Shown: positions 35,401 to 38,739, numbered from the stretch's first letter. The stretch is 64,000 bases of DNA from Dendrolimus kikuchii (GCA_019925095.2 CM034407.1:1342210-1406209); one strand, 5' to 3'. Made by a program: numbers and translations. The notes: generated by a model not told the origin, from the sequence alone.

Positions 35401-37930
35401 ACTTCGCAGTGCCCTGGCAGGCGTGGGCCCCCCTCACTGGGCCTCTTCCTATGCCAGGGGACGTATCCCCCGGCTACTACTTGGTCTTCGCTTAGGCAGC
35501 CTGCTGGCCGCTACGAAATTAAATTATCTGTCACAGGTTTGGTGGCGGGTACATCGTGCAGTGCCGCGTGTGTCGCTCGGCGCGCGACGCTTGGCGGCGG
35601 GTGCGAGCGTTAGCGCCGCACGCGTCACTGCGGGTTCTGCACCAACACACCATACATTTCCTGATGCCAAACTACGCCACAGGTAAACTTTTTTTTTTCA
35701 GTTCAGCAGACAGGCAGATGGCCCACTCGATGGAAAGCGGTTACCATCGCCTATAGCCATTTGCAACAGCAAAGGTGCTACAAATGCGTTGCTGCTCTCT
35801 TAAGGGAGACTGGAACCTGGTCACTAATGCCGGAACACAACTCAGGGTTGTTACGGCGGCATACTTTAGACCAGGGGTAGTAGCCGTCCAGTCGGGCAAA
35901 TGCCCTACTACCTGGAAAATGTATAAACTTATATTATAATGTATAATAATCGCCTTGTCTGAAAGTGCGTGCTACGAACTGCAACTGTCCTATACTATAC
36001 TCTGATTTTTAATTACCTGGACTAAAATGACAGCTGCGGTCGACCTTTTCTGATTCGTAAGTGAGTTTTGTGTGAGTTGAATTAACGACTCACCACTTTT
36101 TTTTTTAAAAGTATCCAACAGTATAACCATAAATAATAACAATAAATCTAAACCAAAACTGGATACTTATAATCTAGAAAAGAAACAGAAACAAATGGTA
36201 AGCTATACTACACACTATAATTAATTATTCAATCTATCTAATACTGTGAAACTTCTGACGGGAAAACTAAACACAACTAAATGATTAAGTCTAAATACAA
36301 ACATTACATTCCGTTTGAATCTTATTAATAAGTTTAATAACTACTGATGACTCAAATCTTTGCTTCGAAGAATTAAAAATGTCTATATCACTAAAATATT
36401 TGTTGTAGGTATTTGTACAACGACGCAGATATTCATTTTGTCCGTAGTTAGTTTTGGAAACAGGGATAGCAAACAGTTTGAGTGAGGAGGAATTTGAATT
36501 GAATCCTAGGATCCTAGGATAGGATTCAACTCACAGTGGTGAGTTGCTCCCAGCATGCAATTTTTTTTTTATTGCAGATCAGCAGACAGGTAGACGGCCC
36601 ACTTGTTGGAAAGCGGTTACCATTGCCTGTGGACATTTGCAACACCAAAGTTGCTACAAATGCGCTGCTGCTCTCTTAAGGGAGACTGGAACCTGGTCAC
36701 TAATGCCGGAACAAAACTCAAGGTTGTTATGGCGACATACTTTAGACCAGGGGTGTTAGCCATCCAGTCGGGCAAATGCCCTACCACCTGGCTGGGTGTT
36801 GTTAAGTCGCCTCTTACGACAGGCCGCCCGGCCGCAGGAATTTGTATTCTTTCTCCGTTCCTGCACGGATAAAAGGTCGATCCCAGCTATCATTATCTTA
36901 TCCGTGCAGGAACGGAGAAAGAATACAATTTCCTGCGTTGGGGCGGCCTGTCGTAAGAGGCGACAAAAGCAACACAAAAACAACCCACAGCCAGGTGGTG
37001 GGGCGTTTGCCCGACTGGATGGCTACCACACCTAGTCTAGAGTATGCCGCCATAACAACCTTGTGTTGTGTTCCGGCATTAGTGACGAGGTTCCAGTCTC
37101 ATTTAAGAGAGCAGCAGCGCATTTGTAGCACCTTTGGTGTTACAAATGTCCATAGGCGATGGTAACCGTTTTCCATCAAGTGGGTCGTCTGTCTGTCTGC
37201 TGAACTCGTGCAATCATTTTGGTCCAGGTAATTAAAAATCACGAGTATACAGCAGTTTTTTTGCGATACTATATTGTTTTCTGTGTGGTTTTGAATAAAT
37301 ACTTTATTTGATTACAATGTAATAGTAATTTTATCTCGTTATTCCAGTTGACAAGAAGGATGTCACTACGCGTCTGAGCGACATCTTCAGACTGATGGCC
37401 GAACTACAATCCACGTGCGACATCGAAGACTATACAGTCAACCAGAGCTCCCTAGAACAGGTAATTGTTTTAATTCTGTAGTTTTTTTTTTATTACAGGA
37501 GATCAGCAGACAGGCAGACGGCCCACTTGATGGAAAGCGGTTACCATCGCCTATGGACATTTGCAACACCAAAGGTGCTACAAATGCGCTGCTGCTCTCT
37601 TAAGGGAGACTGGAACCTGGTCACTAATGCCGGAACACAACTCAGGGTTGTTATGGCGGCATACTCTAGACCAGGGATGGTAGCCATCCAGTCGGGCAAA
37701 TGCCCTACCACCTGGCTGTGGGTGTTTTTCTCACCTGTTACAACAGGCCGCCCCAACGCAGGAATTAGTATTTTTTTTCGACCCTGTACGGAGATTTTTT
37801 ATTTCAGATGTTCCTTAGTTTCACGGATAAAGCAGAAATGGACATGGAGCCGGTGGAAATTGAACCTTTGCCTTCACCCGAAGCCATCACCAGAGTGACC
37901 GAAGACGTTGACAGCATCACTGCACTATGA
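3667..37930 (+). CDS. ABCA-subfamily full ABC transporter, C-terminal half (14 exons, 5' end outside window)
   Basis: Joined exons: 3667-3847, 7857-7969, 9897-10044, 15532-15639, 18294-18445, 21182-21321, 24161-24318, 25407-25548, 28507-28604, 30827-30975, 31679-31861, 35537-35682, 37348-37460, 37808-37930. Every junction is AG/GT and all phases chain to give 650 residues and a TGA stop. Residues 1-235 carry the hydrophobic segments of the second membrane domain. The second nucleotide-binding domain has GQNGAGKST (Walker A, 339-347), Q385 (Q-loop), LSGGNKRK (435-442), LVLLDEPT (Walker B, 455-462), SGMDP (D-loop) and H492. ABCA proteins are ATP-driven lipid exporters or floppases in plasma or vesicle membranes, so lipid transport is the likely role here. 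The last residues ITAL fit a class I PDZ ligand. The first half of the gene is upstream. The exact paralogue is not resolved. Confidence 0.93.
3890..4118 (-). pseudogene. LINE ORF2 C-terminal fragment
   Basis: The minus strand encodes [13 protein letters not shown], then [16 protein letters not shown] and [11 protein letters not shown]. This is the basic, tryptophan-containing segment found at the C-terminus of many insect LINE ORF2 proteins. Only this end is present, so it is a 5'-truncated copy. Confidence 0.6.
4125..5165. other. AT-rich intron, nothing recognised
   Basis: Apart from short spurious ORFs I see no domain, repeat or structural signal in this part of the intron between exons a and b. 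Confidence 0.4.
5170..5370 (+). mobile_element. Non-autonomous Helitron
   Basis: It starts TCTGTACTAATATTATAAAG and ends with a GC-rich hairpin (CCGCG...CGCG) shortly before CTAG, followed by T. TC at the 5' end and hairpin plus CTRR at the 3' end are the Helitron hallmarks. There is no coding capacity. Confidence 0.65.
5375..5876. other. AT-rich intron, nothing recognised
   Basis: No convincing ORF, repeat family or structure was seen. Confidence 0.35.
5877..6210 (-). mobile_element. LINE 3' end (family A), 5'-truncated
   Basis: The minus strand encodes [19 protein letters not shown] and ends AYPARELA, followed by a TATGTATG tail. It is the C-terminal ~99 residues of a non-LTR ORF2 plus a short tandem-repeat 3' tail. 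Family A occurs at seven places in the window, always including the 3' end, as expected for target-primed reverse transcription. Confidence 0.75.
6421..6488. repeat. Fragment of repeat family E
   Basis: Matches the end of the 32287-32592 repeat (AACCCGCGCCCTTTGAGT..., GGACGCGTGCGCTA). Confidence 0.5.
6713..6760. repeat. (TA)n microsatellite
   Basis: About 48 bp of uninterrupted TA dinucleotides. Confidence 0.95.
7155..7425 (-). mobile_element. Retroposon family C copy
   Basis: ~270-bp unit also present at 9470, 23695 and 43045 and as a tail at 50985. Read on the minus strand it begins near TTTTTGGCGGGAACTGA and ends in a TTAAAGGCCTAG-containing segment and GCCATAA. The 9470 and 23695 copies continue into A-rich sequence, so this is a poly-A retroposon, not a TIR element. 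Confidence 0.6.
7857..7969 (+). CDS. ABCA exon b: transmembrane helices
   Basis: Acceptor ..TTTCACAG, donor GTGAGT. Encodes [16 protein letters not shown] and a second hydrophobic stretch ending LFILYG. Ends with two bases of a glycine codon completed by the next exon. Confidence 0.88.
8003..8210. mobile_element. piggyBac-type MITE, copy 1
   Basis: 208 bp with CCCTTAAG at the left end and CTAAAGGG at the right end, flanked on the right by TTAA and on the left by a mutated TAAA. A near-identical copy at 22474-22681 has intact TTAA on both sides. TTAA targets with CCC...GGG termini are diagnostic for piggyBac-superfamily elements. Confidence 0.7.
8235..8397 (+). mobile_element. Degenerate tRNA-derived SINE (family D)
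   Basis: Shares TAAGCTTTTGCCGGCC and CAGGGATCAGCCCCAGAGT with the fuller copies at 29178 and 51554. The box A and B promoters are eroded. Confidence 0.6.
8863..8914. repeat. (TA)n microsatellite
   Basis: About 50 bp of TA dinucleotides. Confidence 0.95.
8980..9253 (+). mobile_element. Retroposon family B copy
   Basis: Family B is a ~300-bp unit. Full copies start (T)TATCCGTGCAGGAACGG and all end CTGCAATAAAAAA. From memory its 3' part resembles the 3' end of CR1/Zenon-like LINEs common in Lepidoptera. This copy has lost the first ~30 bp and ends in a short A run containing AATAAA. Confidence 0.75.
9470..9728 (+). mobile_element. Retroposon family C copy
   Basis: Same unit as 7155-7425 in the opposite orientation, running from GTTTTTGGTGGGAACTGA to CCAAGCCATAAAATCC and an A-rich tail. 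Confidence 0.6.
9832..9885 (+). repeat. Tail of repeat family G next to an exon
   Basis: CTTCAGTGGAACTTAGTTTGAATAAAA resembles the 3' end of the family G copy at 24655-24845. It ends 12 bases before ABCA exon c, so it overlaps the acceptor region. Confidence 0.5.
9897..10044 (+). CDS. ABCA exon c: transmembrane helices
   Basis: Acceptor TTTTTTCAG, donor GTAAGT. Encodes [14 protein letters not shown] and then [15 protein letters not shown], matching the hydrophobicity pattern of ABCA second membrane domains. Two repeats crowd it: a retroposon tail just upstream (9832-9885) and a LINE insertion 16 bases past the exon end. Confidence 0.88.
10061..10455 (-). mobile_element. LINE 3' end (family A) with 13-bp target duplication
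   Basis: Flanked by AGTTTGTGAGACA at 10048-10060 and 10456-10468, which fixes both ends. Its left duplication overlaps the last bases of the exon c donor (GTAAGT, 10045-10050), so insertion occurred inside the 5' splice-site region but left GTAAGT intact. It encodes the family A C-terminus with intact [12 protein letters not shown]. Confidence 0.88.
10525..10689 (-). pseudogene. LINE ORF2 C-terminal fragment, other family
   Basis: The minus strand reads [19 protein letters not shown], related to but distinct from family A. It is degenerate elsewhere. Confidence 0.5.
10690..10797 (-). mobile_element. Truncated family B retroposon
   Basis: Poly-T start, then the family B 3' end (GGAAAGCGGTTACCATCGCC) read antisense. 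Truncated after ~100 bp, where it meets the decayed gypsy element. Confidence 0.65.
10798..13600 (+). pseudogene. Decayed Ty3/gypsy element (Gag, protease, RT, RNase H)
   Basis: From ATG 10874 comes a Gag-like coiled region ([17 protein letters not shown]). It is followed by protease [11 protein letters not shown] (11845 on), [12 protein letters not shown] and [25 protein letters not shown] (active site), and RNase H ending [16 protein letters not shown] (13430-13485). In-frame stops at 12586 and 12838 and several frameshifts show it is dead. The integrase is missing. The stretch just upstream ends AACATTTAACA and is followed by TGGTGTCAGAAG, compatible with an LTR end and primer-binding site. 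Confidence 0.85.
13601..14230 (+). pseudogene. LINE ORF2 linker fragment (endonuclease-RT junction)
   Basis: Pieces such as [20 protein letters not shown] and [11 protein letters not shown] match the linker before the RT domain in Jockey/I/R1-like ORF2 proteins. It is broken by stops and frameshifts. Confidence 0.55.
14235..14810 (+). pseudogene. LINE RNase H domain split by a later insertion
   Basis: [17 protein letters not shown] (about 14244-14300) is the first RNase H strand. CELIAV before 14384 and [20 protein letters not shown] after 14724 are its later part. They rejoin exactly when the 14396-14723 insert and one copy of its 12-bp target duplication are removed. RNase H suggests an I/R1-type LINE. 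Confidence 0.65.
14396..14723 (+). mobile_element. LINE 3' end with (CAT)n tail and 12-bp target duplication
   Basis: Flanked by ATCATATACTGG at 14384-14395 and 14724-14735. It starts CCGTGTGGTTCCGGCAG, resembling a dispersed lepidopteran LINE 3' UTR known to me, and ends in ATCATCATCATC. Confidence 0.8.
14825..15470 (+). pseudogene. LINE reverse transcriptase fragment interrupted by family A LINE
   Basis: RT fingers ([34 protein letters not shown]) run to 15086. They continue after the nested insert as [20 protein letters not shown] from about 15352. The palm motif is absent, so it is truncated. Confidence 0.8.
15087..15339 (+). mobile_element. LINE 3' end (family A), nested, 15-bp target duplication
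   Basis: ATTATTTAAGAAAGA flanks it at 15072-15086 and 15340-15354. It is truncated at the MTKQIYNAK position and ends GAAGTTATGTATGTATGT. It sits inside an older LINE RT sequence, giving a clear relative age. Confidence 0.9.
15532..15639 (+). CDS. ABCA exon d: [12 protein letters not shown] segment
   Basis: Exactly 36 codons in phase 0-0, acceptor CTTTTCAG, donor GTAAGC. Encodes [19 protein letters not shown], which matches the FPxFCLGRGL-type motif that precedes the last ABCA membrane helix. Confidence 0.87.
15960..16245. repeat. Helitron-like dispersed repeat
   Basis: Contains TTCCCGCGGGATTC twice with AAATCGGCCCAATAG-type sequence. The same elements recur at 29055-29175 and 29430-29465. 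Ends are not defined. Confidence 0.4.
16290..16565. repeat. Dispersed repeat, unclassified
   Basis: Contains CAAAATTTCAGCTCAATCGG and CCGACTCCATCGTCAGATCA, which I recall as part of a repeat common in lepidopteran introns. I see no second copy in this window. Confidence 0.35.
16733..16791 (+). mobile_element. Very short family A LINE 3' end
   Basis: Only the last ~55 bp of family A (CGTGCCTACCCCGCAAG... GAAGTTATGTATGTAT). An extreme 5' truncation. Confidence 0.7.
16800..17390. other. Intron, nothing recognised
   Basis: AT-rich, with no domain or repeat family identified. Confidence 0.3.
17395..17800. mobile_element. LINE-derived fragment (low confidence)
   Basis: GC-richer block (CAAGACCATAAGTGAGGCCA, TGCCCGAGGTGAGCACCAGC) resembling an untranslated or Gag region of a lepidopteran LINE as I remember it. 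No reading frame was recovered. Confidence 0.35.
17809..18088 (+). mobile_element. Family B retroposon with internal deletion
   Basis: Full 5' start (TTATCCGTGCAGGAACGG) and 3' end (CTGCAATAAAAAAA), but about 45 bp missing near 17968 compared with other copies. Confidence 0.78.
18294..18445 (+). CDS. ABCA exon e: last membrane helix
   Basis: Acceptor TTATTAG, donor GTAAGT. Encodes [19 protein letters not shown], a strong transmembrane helix. Ends in phase 2. Confidence 0.88.
18450..19000. other. Intron, nothing recognised
   Basis: No coding, repeat or structural signal that I can support. Confidence 0.3.
19005..19200 (-). repeat. Repeat family G copy
   Basis: Antisense of the 24655-24845 unit. 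It contains AAGCGGCAGGAAAGTCACCA and CCGCTTCGCAACGTGTTATT, and on the minus strand ends GAATAAAAACTTTTGA. A retroposon-like 3' end. Confidence 0.55.
19501..19815 (+). mobile_element. LINE 3' end (family A) with 11-bp target duplication
   Basis: AATAATTGATA at 19490-19500 and 19816-19826. It encodes [10 protein letters not shown] and [18 protein letters not shown] with a small internal deletion (MHDER lost) and a stop in the VKEAS region. Confidence 0.85.
20053..20367 (-). mobile_element. Family B retroposon, full length
   Basis: Poly-T at 20053-20061 is its antisense A tail. The 5' end reads TTTTATCCGTGCAGGAACGG on the minus strand. It lies head-to-head with the copy at 20782. Confidence 0.8.
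20501..20731 (+). mobile_element. Non-autonomous Helitron
   Basis: Starts TCTATTTTGCTATTCATATT. The 3' end has a GC hairpin (CGCGGGTGAGACCGCGG) then CAGCTAG followed by T. Internal AAAAACTACTTAATGGATTT is typical of lepidopteran Helitrons. Confidence 0.65.
20782..21102 (+). mobile_element. Family B retroposon, full length
   Basis: TCATCCGTGCAGGAACGG to CTGCAATAAAAAAATAAAAA. Lies 80 bp upstream of ABCA exon f. Confidence 0.8.
21182..21321 (+). CDS. ABCA exon f: linker to second nucleotide-binding domain
   Basis: Acceptor CTGACTAG, donor GTAATT. Encodes a charged linker ([17 protein letters not shown]) between the membrane domain and the ATPase domain, as in ABCA proteins. The phase-2 entry makes a clean lysine codon with exon e. 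Confidence 0.85.
21330..21850. other. AT-rich intron, nothing recognised
   Basis: I see no gene or named repeat here. Confidence 0.3.
21855..22162 (+). mobile_element. Family B retroposon, full length
   Basis: Starts TGCAGGAACGGAGAAAG at essentially the same position as other full copies and ends CTGCAATAAAAAAAAAA. Confidence 0.8.
22474..22681. mobile_element. piggyBac-type MITE, copy 2
   Basis: Same 208-bp unit as 8003-8210. TTAA at 22470-22473 and 22682-22685 flanks termini CTCTTAAG and CTAAAGGG. Confidence 0.75.
23076..23373 (-). mobile_element. LINE 3' end (family A) with 10-bp target duplication
   Basis: ATAAGAAACA at 23066-23075 and 23374-23383. About 50 bp coding the [16 protein letters not shown] part is missing, joining MTK directly to HTFHDQID in frame. 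Confidence 0.82.
23485..24090. repeat. Repeat family H, split by a family C retroposon
   Basis: The flanks (GGCTCACAACGACCATG; TTTTTCCCGTTCCACTTGCT; GGTGACGTTTTCGCCACGACC) match the reverse complement of 38500-38705. Family C copy 23695-23970 lies between them, so it inserted into H. Confidence 0.55.
23695..23970 (+). mobile_element. Retroposon family C copy
   Basis: TTTTTGGCGGTAACTGAATG to CCAAGCCATAAATTAAAAAAAAA. Shows the poly-A tail clearly. Confidence 0.65.
24161..24318 (+). CDS. ABCA exon g: start of second nucleotide-binding domain
   Basis: Acceptor TTTTTACAG, donor GTAATG. Encodes [20 protein letters not shown], the first beta strands before Walker A, then the LGIPPGQ turn. Confidence 0.9.
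24655..24845 (+). repeat. Repeat family G copy
   Basis: GCTGGGGAGTTTCTTGCCGC through GTTGCGAAGCGG to TGGAACTTATTCTGAATAAA and a TTTGAATTTGAATTTG tail. The short repeat tail suggests a LINE or SINE 3' end. Confidence 0.55.
24962..25265 (-). mobile_element. Non-autonomous Helitron
   Basis: On the minus strand it begins TCTATACATATAATAAAACT and ends CACGCGGACGAAGTCGCGGG, then CAGAAGCTAGT. Both Helitron termini are canonical. A second degenerate Helitron-like 3' end lies at about 24925-24941. Confidence 0.75.
25407..25548 (+). CDS. ABCA exon h: Walker A
   Basis: Acceptor ACTTGCAG, donor GTATGT. Encodes [19 protein letters not shown], the P-loop that binds ATP phosphates, then [13 protein letters not shown], a standard ABCA continuation. 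Confidence 0.93.
25766..26033. mobile_element. MITE with ~40-bp terminal inverted repeats in a TA repeat
   Basis: Left end CGAGGGGTGAAAGGCTATTT and right end (reverse complement) CGAGGGGGTCAAAGGTTATT, both continuing GTTTTAAGCGACATTT. It is flanked by TATATA on both sides, compatible with TA-targeting (Tc1/mariner-like) insertion. Confidence 0.6.
26026..26192. repeat. (TA)n/(TG)n microsatellite
   Basis: About 165 bp of TA repeats with a TG block at 26113-26134. Confidence 0.95.
26193..26373. repeat. Segment with short inverted ends inside the TA repeat
   Basis: Left GTGGGTTTTG and right CAATCCCAC-like ends face each other between two TA arrays. It may be a second MITE. The inverted repeats are only about 10 bp. 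Confidence 0.3.
26374..26458. repeat. (TA)n microsatellite
   Basis: About 85 bp of uninterrupted TA. Confidence 0.95.
26465..27024. other. AT-rich intron, nothing recognised
   Basis: No coding or repeat signal beyond an A/T-rich background. Confidence 0.3.
27029..28414 (+). repeat. Probable solo LTR (BEL/Pao- or gypsy-like), 4-bp target duplication
   Basis: Begins TGTGTTAGGGACACC and ends GTGAACCCGACA, with TATA on both sides (27025-27028, 28415-28418). It contains AATAAA near 28331 and a GC-rich 5' part. TG...CA ends, a polyadenylation signal and no internal retroviral ORFs suggest a solo LTR, enlarged by a nested foldback segment. The family is a guess. Confidence 0.45.
27350..27724. repeat. 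Foldback segment nested in the LTR
   Basis: GTTTTTCAACACACTTG near 27352 and its reverse complement CAAGTGTGTTGAAAAAC near 27706 bound a 375-bp AT-rich interval. A perfect internal palindrome (AACTCACTAGTGAGTT) lies near 27612. Confidence 0.45.
28507..28604 (+). CDS. ABCA exon i: Q-loop
   Basis: Acceptor CTTTCAG, donor GTGAGT. Encodes [18 protein letters not shown], the Q-loop with its invariant glutamine that couples ATP binding to the membrane domain. Confidence 0.9.
29178..29430 (+). mobile_element. tRNA-derived SINE (family D)
   Basis: GTGGTTGAGCGGGCGAAGC matches a tRNA box A and GGTTCAATTCC box B. The tail ends in ATTATTATTATT. It interrupts a Helitron-like sequence (CTACTTTTTATCC / GGGAATCCCGCGGG) that is contiguous at 16095-16135 on the other strand. 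Confidence 0.72.
29880..30230. mobile_element. GC-rich retroelement-like fragment
   Basis: TGACCGGCGATTATCCC, GGGTCTGGGAATATGGGGAT and TCGCCACTCCCTGCATGGGC resemble a LINE untranslated region. No domain was recovered. Confidence 0.3.
30709..30806 (+). mobile_element. Diverged family B 3' end
   Basis: AGCAGCGCATTGGTGACGCC... ACCGCTTTCCATCAGGTC... GCAATAAATA. More diverged than other copies, and it runs to within ~20 bp of the exon j acceptor. Confidence 0.6.
30827..30975 (+). CDS. ABCA exon j: ABC signature and Walker B
   Basis: Acceptor TTGTTCAG, donor GTCAGT. Encodes LSGGNKRKL (ABC signature) and LVLLDEPT (Walker B with catalytic glutamate). A truncated retroposon abuts the acceptor region. 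Confidence 0.93.
31007..31455 (-). mobile_element. Longest family A LINE 3' end
   Basis: Encodes [20 protein letters not shown] before [10 protein letters not shown] and extends further upstream than other copies, through TCCGCAAATTTTGCG. The frame is intact over 116 residues. Target duplication is not clear. Confidence 0.75.
31679..31861 (+). CDS. ABCA exon k: D-loop and H-loop
   Basis: Acceptor AATTTCAG, donor GTGAGC. Encodes GMDPASR and [14 protein letters not shown] with the switch histidine. The stretch is unusually rich in arginine, alanine and GC compared with its neighbours. Confidence 0.9.
32099..32284 (+). mobile_element. Non-autonomous Helitron
   Basis: TCTTAATATATATAAATTAC start, internal AACTACTTGACCGATTTTCA, end CTACCGGGATAGCTAG followed by T. 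Confidence 0.55.
32287..32592. mobile_element. Repeat family E
   Basis: ATGTCCCACTGCTGGGCTTG ... GGTTGCATCACGATGTTTTC ... ACCATTACGCCACCACAACTT. From memory this is a very common lepidopteran LINE/SINE-type repeat. A piece recurs at 6421, and GGTTGCATCACGAT recurs at 26459. Confidence 0.5.
32600..33290. other. Intron, nothing recognised
   Basis: No repeat family or coding signal that I can name. Confidence 0.3.
33436..33665 (+). pseudogene. Gypsy Gag remnant
   Basis: MANFELK, stop, [11 protein letters not shown], stop, LECVIVFK matches the FDG-W-F--Q-E pattern at the N-terminus of many insect gypsy Gag proteins. Stops and frameshifts throughout. Confidence 0.5.
33698..33842 (-). pseudogene. 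LINE ORF2 C-terminal fragment
   Basis: CGATTTGCAGTCCACTGCTG... and GGTCCATCGGGCTGGAGGGC on the plus strand are the antisense of an EWRRL...QQWTA-type ORF2 C-terminus, common in insects. Confidence 0.5.
33852..34086 (+). mobile_element. Family B retroposon, 5'-truncated
   Basis: Starts at GCCAGGTGGTAGGG and ends CTGCATTAAAAAAAAAA. Confidence 0.75.
34090..34670. other. AT-rich intron, nothing recognised
   Basis: No support for any feature. Confidence 0.3.
34675..34905 (-). pseudogene. Degenerate LINE ORF2 C-terminal fragment
   Basis: Runs parallel to the 3890-4118 fragment at the nucleotide level (CGACACAATATATCTCTGTC; TCATTGTACGCCCTCATTA) with many changes. Confidence 0.4.
34960..35149 (+). 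other. GC-rich open stretch before exon l
   Basis: About 190 bp open in one frame and rich in Arg/Ala codons, directly upstream of the retroposon insert. Without that insert it would lie 35-225 bp before exon l. It has no clear homology. It may be retained intron or an unrecognised exon. Confidence 0.25.
35165..35487 (-). mobile_element. Retroposon with 15-bp target duplication
   Basis: TCGCTTAGGCAGCCT at 35150-35164 and 35488-35502. The left end is a T run (antisense A tail), so it is a minus-strand target-primed insertion. The GC-rich body has no recognisable ORF. It sits 35 bp upstream of ABCA exon l. Confidence 0.82.
35537..35682 (+). CDS. ABCA exon l: post-H-loop segment
   Basis: Acceptor CTGTCACAG, donor GTAAAC. 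It starts [11 protein letters not shown], matching the FGxGY step that follows the H-loop region in ABCA proteins. It supplies exactly the phase change (2 in, 1 out) needed between exons k and m. The sequence is GC-rich and arginine-rich like exon k. Confidence 0.85.
35689..35915 (-). mobile_element. Family B retroposon directly after an ABCA donor site
   Basis: The antisense A tail (T9) begins at 35689, right after the GTAAAC donor of exon l (35683-35688). The tail plus CAG forms a polypyrimidine-AG that resembles a splice acceptor. Truncated at the GCCAGGTGGTAGGG position. Confidence 0.75.
35930..36540. other. AT-rich intron, nothing recognised
   Basis: Contains a short tandem AGGATCCTAGGATAGGATTC near 36508, and nothing else that I can support. 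Confidence 0.3.
36560..36874 (-). mobile_element. Family B retroposon, left arm of a head-to-head pair
   Basis: Full length, T tail at 36561-36570, 5' end TTTTATCCGTGCAGGAACGG on the minus strand at 36874-36880. Confidence 0.8.
36895..37214 (+). mobile_element. Family B retroposon, right arm of a head-to-head pair
   Basis: CTTATCCGTGCAGGAACGG to CTCGTGCAATC, with a ~12-bp internal repeat (ACACAAAAACA) not in other copies. It lacks the final A run. Confidence 0.78.
37348..37460 (+). CDS. ABCA exon m: C-terminal regulatory segment
   Basis: Acceptor TATTCCAG, donor GTAATT. Encodes [12 protein letters not shown] and [11 protein letters not shown]. The latter is the typical ABCA tail motif before MFLSF. 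Confidence 0.9.
37479..37797 (-). mobile_element. Family B retroposon filling the last ABCA intron
   Basis: Occupies almost all of the 347-bp intron 37461-37807, antisense, with T tail at 37482-37491. Its diverged 5' end (ACCCTGTACGGAG) lies ~10 bp before the last acceptor. Confidence 0.78.
37808..37930 (+). CDS. ABCA exon n: C-terminus and stop
   Basis: Acceptor TTTATTTCAG. Encodes [14 protein letters not shown] through ITAL and the TGA stop at 37928-37930. MFLSF continues the conserved LEQMFLxF motif. The acidic tail ends in a possible PDZ ligand (T-A-L). Confidence 0.9.
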   Translation: MFLSFTDKAEMDMEPVEIEPLPSPEAITRVTEDVDSITAL

Positions 37931-38069
37931 TGACTTGCATCAACCTTCTTTTATACGATCAGGGGCCCAACTCTTCTACTTCGATGTCTTAGTGTTGCGA
38001 AGATACTCAAAGCAAGATTCCATTGCGATAGTATTGTAGGGGTGACCAGAGTTGTCATGTGAGTATGGA

Positions 38070-38198
38070 ACCAGTCTTCCTTAAGAGAGCAGCAGCGCAT
38101 TTGTAGCACCTTTGGTATTGCTAATGTCCATAGGCGATGGTAACCGCTTTCCATGAAGTGGGCCGTCTACCTGTCTGCTGAACTCCTGCAATAAAAAA
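38070..38198 (+). mobile_element. Truncated family B retroposon downstream of the ABCA stop
   Basis: Starts at CAGTCTTCCTTAAGAGAGCA and ends CTGCAATAAAAAAAT, 140-268 bp after the stop codon. Confidence 0.78.
38190..38195 (+). promoter_or_regulatory. First AATAAA after the ABCA stop codon
   Basis: The first canonical polyadenylation hexamer downstream of 37930 is the one inside the family B copy. If used, the transcript end is supplied by the retroposon. Confidence 0.4.
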
Positions 38199-38499
38199 AT
38201 ACCAAAAACCTCTGATCACACCCACTCGTATGTCTGTCAGCGTGATGATATACTTAGCTGTATAGTGGTTGTAACAAGCGTGTATGTATTCATCAGTACT
38301 GGGTTCAATCAGAGACGTGGATTAATTGAGCACATTGTTTATCACTGATAATTACAAAGTTTTGATATTCACTGATTCTGACGTTACCCAAGGGATACAG
38401 TTTAAAATAGATAATGGCTTTGTTTGACTTTAAGAACCGTAACGGGCAAAATTCGCGAATACTAACAGCGCGTTCTATTACTAGCTCATCTACCCAAAA

Positions 38500-38705
38500 T
38501 GCTCCTTTAGCCGTTCCAAAAGGCGACCGCGGTCGTTGCGGTCGTGGAGAAAACGTCACCAAAGACGTCATCATTTTCGATCACACAACACTCGCAACGA
38601 CCCGTGTCAAGAGGTGGGTCGAATAACCGCCACTTGGGTTTACGATTGTAACGCCAGCAAGCAAGTGGAACGGGAAAAATCGTGGTCGTTGTGAGACTCT
38701 AATGG
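38500..38705 (-). repeat. Repeat family H copy
   Basis: Reverse complement of the split copy at 23485-24090 (GTTGCGGTCGTGGAGAAAAC; AGCAAGTGGAACGGGAAAAA). Confidence 0.5.
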
Positions 38706-38739
38706 ACCGTAGCCTGAGTAGCGTGTGGTCTCCATGGTG

